Assembly (NCBI GenBank): GCA_021819035.1
Contig: JAKASL010000001.1
Location: forward strand, 124,001-188,000
Origin: an archaeon
GTDB taxonomy: Archaea; Thermoproteota; Nitrososphaeria; Nitrososphaerales; Gagatemarchaeaceae
Length of the DNA: 64,000 nt
Direction of reading: 5' to 3'
The position numbers and the translations under genes are program-made. The notes beneath the pieces were generated by a model. That model saw only the letters and a program-made list of their open reading frames with translations. It had not been told where the DNA came from and did no database searches. Below are positions 58,741 to 64,000 of this stretch, piece by piece; the stretch's first letter is position 1; every line of letters starts with the position of its first letter.

Positions 58741-60012
58741 TTGGACCTCGCGCTCCCCAGGGGGGTAGACGACGTGGGGCCGGACAGGTACGCGCTCCAC
58801 TCCAAGGTGAGGTCGGCCTTCGAGGAGGTGGCGCGGCTCTACAACTTCCAGCTGATGGAGCCGGCTTCGCTTGAGCACCTCGGCGTCCTCAGAGCCAAGA
58901 GCGGCGAAGCGGTCGACAAGGAGATCTACGCCTTCAAAGACAAGGGAGGGAGGGACATCGGGCTCCGGTTCGACATGACCGTGGGTATGACCCGCTACGT
59001 CTGCTCTCGTAAAGGGCTGAGGCTCCCGGTCAAGCTCGCCGCTTCCGGGGGGATCTGGCGCTACGACGAGCCCCAGTACGGGAGATACAGGTGGTCCCAT
59101 CAGTGGGACCTGGAGGTGTTTGGACCTCCGTCAGTCGAAATCGACGCCGAGGTGTTGGACGCATGCTCGGCCATGCTCAGCAGGCTTGGGCTGTCGGAAG
59201 CTACGATAAAGATAGGCGACAGGAGGGTGGTGGAGGGCTTCATCCGAGGGAAGGTCGGAATCACCGACGAGACCCAGTTGGTCGATCTGATGAGGGCCCT
59301 TGACAAGGTCGAGAAGAAGACTGCTGACGAGCTGACAGGCGAATATGTGGGGAAAGGATTCGACCCTGAACAGGTGCGCGAGTTGCTAGGCTTCGGTAGC
59401 ATACGCGGGCGTCCTGACGATGTCCTCTCGAAGGTCTCTGAGCTGGGCCAGGATGCGACCAAGGACCTCCGGGTCTTGGCTGACATGCTCGATTCCAGAG
59501 GTGTGCGGAACGTGGAGTACAACATGAGCATAGTGCGTGGTATTGACTACTACACCGGGATAGTCTTCGAAGCCGCGGACAACAGGAACCCGCGGCTCGG
59601 CTCGCTCTTCGGGGGCGGGAGGTACGACGCCCTTCCAAGGATGTTCGGACGGCTAGATCTCTCGGCCAGCGGGGCGGCAGGGGGGGTCGAGAGGATGGCG
59701 CTGTCCATCGCCGCCCAGACCAAGACCGCCGGGCTGCTAGTCTATGTCGCAGTTGCTGGTGGAGGCTTCGGGGCCTACGCTGCGAAGGTCAGGAGGGCCC
59801 TGATGGACGCGGGGATCCCATGCGAGGCCTCACTCCAGGATAGGCAACTGTCGAAGCAGCTAGAAGACGCCAGCCGGATCGGGGCCACATGGGCCGTGAT
59901 CGTAGGTGACAGGGAAGCCAAGGCCAGGTCTGTCACCCTGCGGGACATGAAGAGGAGCACCGAGGAGACCATGCCGCTGGAGGACGCTGTCAAGCTGGCA
60001 TCGCGCGCCTGA
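58741..60012 (+). CDS. hisS: histidyl-tRNA synthetase
   Basis: 423 residues from TTG 58741. Class II core: LPRGVDDVGPDRYALH (motif 1 region), GGIWRYDEPQYGRYRWSHQW (motif 2), histidine loop SIVRGIDYYTGIVFEA (HisA motif) and motif 3 GGVERMALS. The C-terminal anticodon domain VAVAGGGFGAYAAKVRRAL, ASRIGATWAVIVGDREAKA. Complete. The linkage to rfcS is unusual but tight (2 nt). Confidence 0.95.
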   Translation: MDLALPRGVDDVGPDRYALHSKVRSAFEEVARLYNFQLMEPASLEHLGVLRAKSGEAVDKEIYAFKDKGGRDIGLRFDMTVGMTRYVCSRKGLRLPVKLAASGGIWRYDEPQYGRYRWSHQWDLEVFGPPSVEIDAEVLDACSAMLSRLGLSEATIKIGDRRVVEGFIRGKVGITDETQLVDLMRALDKVEKKTADELTGEYVGKGFDPEQVRELLGFGSIRGRPDDVLSKVSELGQDATKDLRVLADMLDSRGVRNVEYNMSIVRGIDYYTGIVFEAADNRNPRLGSLFGGGRYDALPRMFGRLDLSASGAAGGVERMALSIAAQTKTAGLLVYVAVAGGGFGAYAAKVRRALMDAGIPCEASLQDRQLSKQLEDASRIGATWAVIVGDREAKARSVTLRDMKRSTEETMPLEDAVKLASRA

Positions 60013-60059
60013 GACCTGCCGTAATCTTTAATCGAAGGCCCCCGCTCGTCTGGTGAGGC

Positions 60060-60290
60060 ATGGAACGGGCGATAGTACTGGTGAACCTGAGCCCAGGTTC
60101 AGAAGAGCAGAACATCACTACGTTGAAGGGGACTCCGGGCATAAAGTCTGTCTATCAGCTGTATGGGCTCTATGACCTGCTCGTCATAGTGGAGGGTGCG
60201 GACGACCAGGCTGTAAAGTCCATCATAGCTGAGAACCTCAGGTCGAAGCCAGGGGTGGTCTCCACTATAACGATGAAGATACTTCTCTGA
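60060..60290 (+). CDS. stand-alone Lrp/AsnC ligand-binding (RAM) domain protein
   Basis: 76 residues: RAIVLVNLSPGSEEQNITTL, GIKSVYQLYGLYDLLVIVEG and PGVVSTITMKILL, the alpha-beta sandwich of Lrp effector domains, with no HTH. Such single-domain proteins bind amino acids or pair with full-length Lrp. TATA-like tctttaatcg lies ~30 nt upstream. Next to threonine-degradation genes, so an amino-acid sensing role is plausible. Confidence 0.85.
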   Translation: MERAIVLVNLSPGSEEQNITTLKGTPGIKSVYQLYGLYDLLVIVEGADDQAVKSIIAENLRSKPGVVSTITMKILL

Positions 60291-60331
60291 GCCGCTAATG
60301 CTTAAACGCGTTACGCCTGCGCCTTCCTGAG

Positions 60332-61294
60332 TTGGCCCCCAATGTCTTGGTCACAGGCTCGGCTGGCCAGATTGGCGCTGAGTTAGTCCCTCGTCTCCGT
60401 TCTCTCTACGGCAAGGACAACGTGGTCGCGGCTGTCCACGCGTCCCCGAGGGACCCGTCCGTCAGTGACGGCCCCATGGTCGTCCTCGACACCGGAGATC
60501 AAGCAGCCGTCGTGGCAGCCCTGAAGGAGTACAAGGTCGACACCGTCTATCACCTCGCGGCGCTTCTGTCCGCGAAGGGGGAGAAGGACCCTCAGCTAGC
60601 TTGGACTGTGAACATGGACGGGCTAAGGAACGTCCTCGAAGCCTCCAGGACCAACGGCGTTTCGCAGGTGTTCTGGCCGAGTTCCATAGGCGCTTTCGGT
60701 CCCGACGCGCCCAAGACCAACACCCCCCAGAATGCCCCCTTGAACCCCACGACTATGTATGGGGTGACTAAGGTCGCCGGAGAGCTTCTCTGCAACTATT
60801 ACCACGCGAAGTATGGGCTCGACGTCCGTTGCCTCCGATACCCTGGCCTGATCAGCAGCGTCGCTCTTCCCGGAGGTGGGACCACGGACTATGCCGTGGA
60901 GATCTTCTATGAAGCCGTCAGGACCGGTTCGTACACCTGTTTCTTGCGTGAAGACACCGTCCTCCCCATGATGTACATGCCAGACGCCCTAAAGGCCACT
61001 GTCCAGTTGATGGAGGCGCCCGCGCCAAAGGTCCCTCGACACCTCGGTTACAATCTTGCCGCGTTCAGTTTTTCTGCCGGAGAGCTAGCGTCTGAGGTTG
61101 CGAAGCTGGTCCCAGGGTTCAAGGTGACCTATTCCCCTGACTCCCGTCAGAAGATAGCCGACTCCTGGCCTCAGTCCATCGACGACAAAGAGGCGAGGCG
61201 AGACTGGGGGTGGGAACCTGAGTACGACCTCGCCAGGATGGTGGCCGACATGCTGGCCAAGCTCAGGCTGAGGCGTGAGGGGAAAGGCGTTTAA
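60332..61294 (+). CDS. tdh: L-threonine 3-dehydrogenase (SDR type)
   Basis: 320 residues from TTG 60332. NAD fold VLVTGSAGQIGAELVPRLR; catalytic WPSSIGAFGPDAP (Ser) and MYGVTKVAGELL (YxxxK). MMYMPDALKATVQLM is typical of SDR-type threonine dehydrogenase/epimerases. Converts threonine to 2-amino-3-ketobutyrate, the substrate of Kbl encoded 26 bp downstream. A shared pathway makes the TDH assignment firm over a generic epimerase. Confidence 0.87.
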   Translation: MAPNVLVTGSAGQIGAELVPRLRSLYGKDNVVAAVHASPRDPSVSDGPMVVLDTGDQAAVVAALKEYKVDTVYHLAALLSAKGEKDPQLAWTVNMDGLRNVLEASRTNGVSQVFWPSSIGAFGPDAPKTNTPQNAPLNPTTMYGVTKVAGELLCNYYHAKYGLDVRCLRYPGLISSVALPGGGTTDYAVEIFYEAVRTGSYTCFLREDTVLPMMYMPDALKATVQLMEAPAPKVPRHLGYNLAAFSFSAGELASEVAKLVPGFKVTYSPDSRQKIADSWPQSIDDKEARRDWGWEPEYDLARMVADMLAKLRLRREGKGV

Positions 61295-61319
61295 CCATAC
61301 GGAGGGGCGGTTGCCATCA

Positions 61320-62531
61320 ATGAGGAATCCTACCGCTTTTCTCGCACAAGAGTTTGGTGACCTTGTCCGTCAGGAGCTCGACTGGAAGCTCCGTATCCTT
61401 GGGGGACCGAGCACTTCATGGTGCACTGTCGACGGGAAGAAGGTCCTGATGTTCTGTTCCAACAACTACCTCGGGCTCAGCAACCACCCCAAGCTGAAGG
61501 AGGCGGCCATCGAAGCCGTCAGGACCCACGGTGCAGGCTCGGGCTCGGTCAGACCCATCGCGGGGAACATGGATATCCACGTGGAACTCGAGAAGCGCCT
61601 CGCGAAGTTCAAGGGCGCCGAAGCCTCCCTCGTATACCAGACAGGCTTCGCGGCGAACTCCGGACTGATCCCACAGTTGGCAGGAAAGGGGGACCTGATC
61701 ATAAGCGACGAGCTGAACCATGGAAGCATAATCGACGGGGTCAGGCTTTCAGCTGCCGATCGCAAGGTCTACAAACACGCTGACATGGACGACCTTGCCC
61801 AGGTGCTCGCGGAGGCGGAGAAGACGGCTCCAGCTTACAGGCGCATCTTGATAATCACAGATGGCGTCTTCTCGATGGACGGCGACGTGGCGCCCCTCGA
61901 CAAGGTCGCAGCCCTCGGCGCCGAGCACGGAGCCATGGTGTATGTCGATGACGCCCATGGCGAAGGCGTCCTCGGCGATGGGGGGAGAGGGATTGTCTCC
62001 CACTTCGGCCTTAAGAGGGACAAGGTCCAGGTGGAGATGGGGACCTTCTCCAAGGCGTTCGGCGTCGTGGGGGGGCATGTATCTGGTTCGAAGGACCTCG
62101 TAAACTTCGCCTACAACAAGTCCCGCACCTGGCTTCTGAGCGGGTCCCACCCGCCGGCGGTCGCCGCAGCCTGTCTGGCAGCCGTAGACGTGCTGGAGCA
62201 CGAGCCGCAGCACGTCCAGAAGCTCTGGGACAACACCCGTTACTTCAAGAGGGCCATGAAAGACCTTGGCTTCGACATCGGCAACAGCGAGACCCCCATA
62301 ACCCCGGTGATGGTCGGAGAGAGCGGGAAGGCAAAGAAGCTCAGCTCCAGGCTCTTTGAAATCGGGGTCTTCGCACTCCCCATCGTGTACCCGATGGTCG
62401 CCCAAGGCAAGGCAAGGATCAGGACCATCATGAATGCCGCCCTGACGAAGGAGGACCTCGACTTCGCCATAGGCGCCTTCGAGACCGCTGGGAAGGAGCT
62501 CGGCGTGGTCCGTGCTCAAGGCCATGCTTAG
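61320..62531 (+). CDS. kbl: 2-amino-3-ketobutyrate CoA ligase (glycine C-acetyltransferase)
   Basis: 403 residues from ATG 61320 (an earlier ATG overlaps tdh). PLP fold-type I: FCSNNYLGLSNHPKLKEA start, GAGSGSVRPIAGNMDIHVELE, DDAHGEGVLG, and GTFSKAFGVVGG with the PLP Lys. It splits 2-amino-3-ketobutyrate to glycine and acetyl-CoA. Coupled to tdh. Related alpha-oxoamine synthases (BioF) are excluded by context. Confidence 0.92.
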   Translation: MRNPTAFLAQEFGDLVRQELDWKLRILGGPSTSWCTVDGKKVLMFCSNNYLGLSNHPKLKEAAIEAVRTHGAGSGSVRPIAGNMDIHVELEKRLAKFKGAEASLVYQTGFAANSGLIPQLAGKGDLIISDELNHGSIIDGVRLSAADRKVYKHADMDDLAQVLAEAEKTAPAYRRILIITDGVFSMDGDVAPLDKVAALGAEHGAMVYVDDAHGEGVLGDGGRGIVSHFGLKRDKVQVEMGTFSKAFGVVGGHVSGSKDLVNFAYNKSRTWLLSGSHPPAVAAACLAAVDVLEHEPQHVQKLWDNTRYFKRAMKDLGFDIGNSETPITPVMVGESGKAKKLSSRLFEIGVFALPIVYPMVAQGKARIRTIMNAALTKEDLDFAIGAFETAGKELGVVRAQGHA

Positions 62532-62579
62532 GCTGCGTACAGGTTAAGAGCCAGGCCTGGTGACGCGAGAAGAAGCAGG

Positions 62580-63002
62580 TTGACCTTCCGCTATCTCCCT
62601 GATGTGGCACTCGCCGACGTCGCGTTTGAGGCTGAAGCCGGGTCACTCGGCGAGCTCTTCGAATCCTGTGCCCTCGCACTGACTGACATCATGGTGGACC
62701 CGGCGACGCTCAAGCCCGCGGTAGCGCGAGACATATCCCTGGAATCAGACGACGCAGACAGGCTCCTGTACGACTTCCTCACTGAGCTCATAATAGCCAA
62801 GGACGTGGACTCGCTCCTCTTCAGGGAGTACAGCATAGAAACAGCACCCGACGGCCGCTCGCTCCGGGCGACGGCGCGGGGGGAGCCAATCGACAGGGAA
62901 CGCCACTCACTAAGGAACGACGTGAAAGCCGTGACCATGCACATGTTCGGCATCAGGCACGAGGGGGGCAAGTGGATGGCGACGGTCGTCCTCGACATTT
63001 GA
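62580..63002 (+). CDS. archease
   Basis: 140 residues from TTG 62580. YLPDVALADVAFEAEAGSLGEL with the conserved Asp near the N-terminus, LYDFLTELIIAKDVDSLLF (the DADRLLYDFLTEL signature), and KAVTMHMFGIRHEGGKW at the end. Archease activates RtcB by promoting guanylylation and turnover. Directly upstream of rtcB, as in many archaea. Confidence 0.92.
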   Translation: MTFRYLPDVALADVAFEAEAGSLGELFESCALALTDIMVDPATLKPAVARDISLESDDADRLLYDFLTELIIAKDVDSLLFREYSIETAPDGRSLRATARGEPIDRERHSLRNDVKAVTMHMFGIRHEGGKWMATVVLDI

Positions 63003-63059
63003 GACTTCCAAACCCTTAAAGGCTCAACTCGCAGGCAAGGAAAAGGGCAGGGGCTCTGG

Positions 63060-64000
63060 GTGGCACAGACAAGCTCTTTCAAGCAGCTTTCAGATTACTC
63101 GTGGGAGATCCCGCAGTCCTACAAGCCCGGGATGAACGTCCCCGCGAAGATCTATGCCACGCGCAAGCTCCTCGAAGCGATGGACACCGGCGTGATCGAG
63201 CAGGTGACCAACGTCGCCTGCCTCCCGGGGATCGTCAGGCAGGCCTATGCCATGGCCGACGCTCACTGGGGGTATGGGTTCCCGATAGGAGGGGTGGCAG
63301 CGTTCGACATCGAGGACGGGATAATCTCGCCTGGAGGGATTGGTTTCGACATCAACTGTGGGATGCGTTTGATACGGACGAATCTTACGTACTCAGAGGT
63401 CAAACCAAAGATAAAGGAGCTAGTCGACCTCATCTTCAAACTCGTCCCCGCAGGAGTAGGCGTAAAGGGGTTCCTGAGGGTCAGCGAGCCTCAGTTCGAC
63501 GAGATCATGAAGTACGGGGTGAAATGGTGCGCCGAGAATGGCCAGGCGTGGGAGGACGACCCGGCCCACGTAGAAGAAGGGGGTTACATCAAGGGGGCTG
63601 ACCCGTCCAAGGTCAGTCGCCAGGCCCGGACCAGGGGGATCGACCAGCTCGGGACGCTGGGTTCAGGCAACCATTACCTCGAAGTTCAGGTGGTCGACCC
63701 TGCCAGGTACTTCGACCAAGAGCTTGCAAGGCACTTCGGAATCGTCCAGGATGACCAGGTCCTAGTCATGATACACTGTGGAAGCCGCGGGTTCGGCCAC
63801 CAGATAGGGAGCGACTACCTCCGCGTCTTCGACGGCGCCATGAAGAGATATGGAATCCAGGTCAAGGACAGAGAGCTAGCTTGCGCCCCCTTCGCGTCGA
63901 AGGAGGGTAAGGACTACTACGGGGCAATGGTCTGCGCGGCCAACATGGCCTTCACAAACAGGCAGATCATAGTGCAGAGGGTCAGGGAGGCTTTCTCTAG
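63060..64000 (+). CDS. rtcB: RtcB RNA ligase (partial, C-terminus off the right edge)
   Basis: Open frame from GTG 63060, 313 codons to the window end. VPAKIYATRKLLEAM start, DAHWGYGFPIGGVAAF, GGIGFDINCGMRL (Mn-binding Cys/Asp), LGTLGSGNHYLEVQ (GSGNH) and MIHCGSRGFGHQIG (two histidines). RtcB joins 2',3'-cyclic phosphate exon ends made by the splicing endonuclease. The pair with archease and the intron-bearing tRNAs fits tRNA splicing. TATA-like cccttaaagg is ~45 nt upstream. Confidence 0.95.
   Translation, partial: MAQTSSFKQLSDYSWEIPQSYKPGMNVPAKIYATRKLLEAMDTGVIEQVTNVACLPGIVRQAYAMADAHWGYGFPIGGVAAFDIEDGIISPGGIGFDINCGMRLIRTNLTYSEVKPKIKELVDLIFKLVPAGVGVKGFLRVSEPQFDEIMKYGVKWCAENGQAWEDDPAHVEEGGYIKGADPSKVSRQARTRGIDQLGTLGSGNHYLEVQVVDPARYFDQELARHFGIVQDDQVLVMIHCGSRGFGHQIGSDYLRVFDGAMKRYGIQVKDRELACAPFASKEGKDYYGAMVCAANMAFTNRQIIVQRVREAFS

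Noticed and set aside
1-64000. CRISPR arrays, transposases and rRNA genes
   Set aside because: No regularly spaced repeats, no transposase-like protein and no rRNA sequence were seen; the only repeats are the irregular tRNA-like elements.

Overview
The window is a stretch of an archaeal chromosome, most likely from a Thaumarchaeota (Nitrososphaeria)-like or nearby TACK lineage. The evidence is a eukaryote-type topoisomerase IB, Orc1/Cdc6, MCM, GINS and both RFC subunits, a tetraether-synthase-like radical SAM protein, a UbiA-type archaeal lipid prenyltransferase, many winged-helix/HxlR/TrmB/AsnC/HTH_10 regulators, TATA boxes about 25-30 nt ahead of probable leaderless starts, and tRNA genes with small introns outside the anticodon loop. 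No ammonia-oxidation genes are present. Base composition is GC-rich and genes are tightly packed, except in the first ~17 kb.

Region 1 (1-17 kb) is accessory and gene-poor. It holds tRNA-Ala and tRNA-Ile, both with introns at non-canonical positions, a HicAB toxin-antitoxin pair, a decaying methyltransferase/MFS/radical SAM patch, two membrane-anchored secreted proteins, a mercury-resistance cassette (ArsR-type regulator, merA, two small Cys-rich proteins), a SelW-like/HxlR divergent pair, a MEDS sensor with a winged-helix partner, a tandem SRPBCC protein and a frameshifted YhfC-like gene. Five copies of a short dispersed element lie between these genes. Its core is bounded by a tRNA-acceptor-like inverted stem, and some copies share the 3' end and downstream flank of the tRNA-Ile gene.

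Region 2 (17-36 kb) holds PhoU, NAD kinase and DUF72; a 7-deazaguanine (archaeosine precursor) cluster of GTP cyclohydrolase, QueC and a QueD that carries a nuclease-like N-terminal domain; tRNA-Gly; peroxiredoxin; a four-gene TrmB operon divergent from the tetraether-synthase-like gene; a DUF929-VKOR extracytoplasmic disulfide pair; a HExxH protein; a PAC2 protein; topoisomerase IB; and an AIR-synthase-like protein.

Region 3 (36-64 kb) is housekeeping. Cdc6 carries an intein inside its P-loop. EndA-UbiA-RfcL form one operon and GINS-MCM-Hel308 (Hel308 with a second intein) form another. RfcS is followed directly by HisRS. Threonine catabolism (Tdh-Kbl) is followed by archease and RtcB, which runs off the right edge. 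EndA (apparently without the catalytic His), archease and RtcB in the same window as three intron-bearing tRNAs make tRNA splicing a recurring theme.
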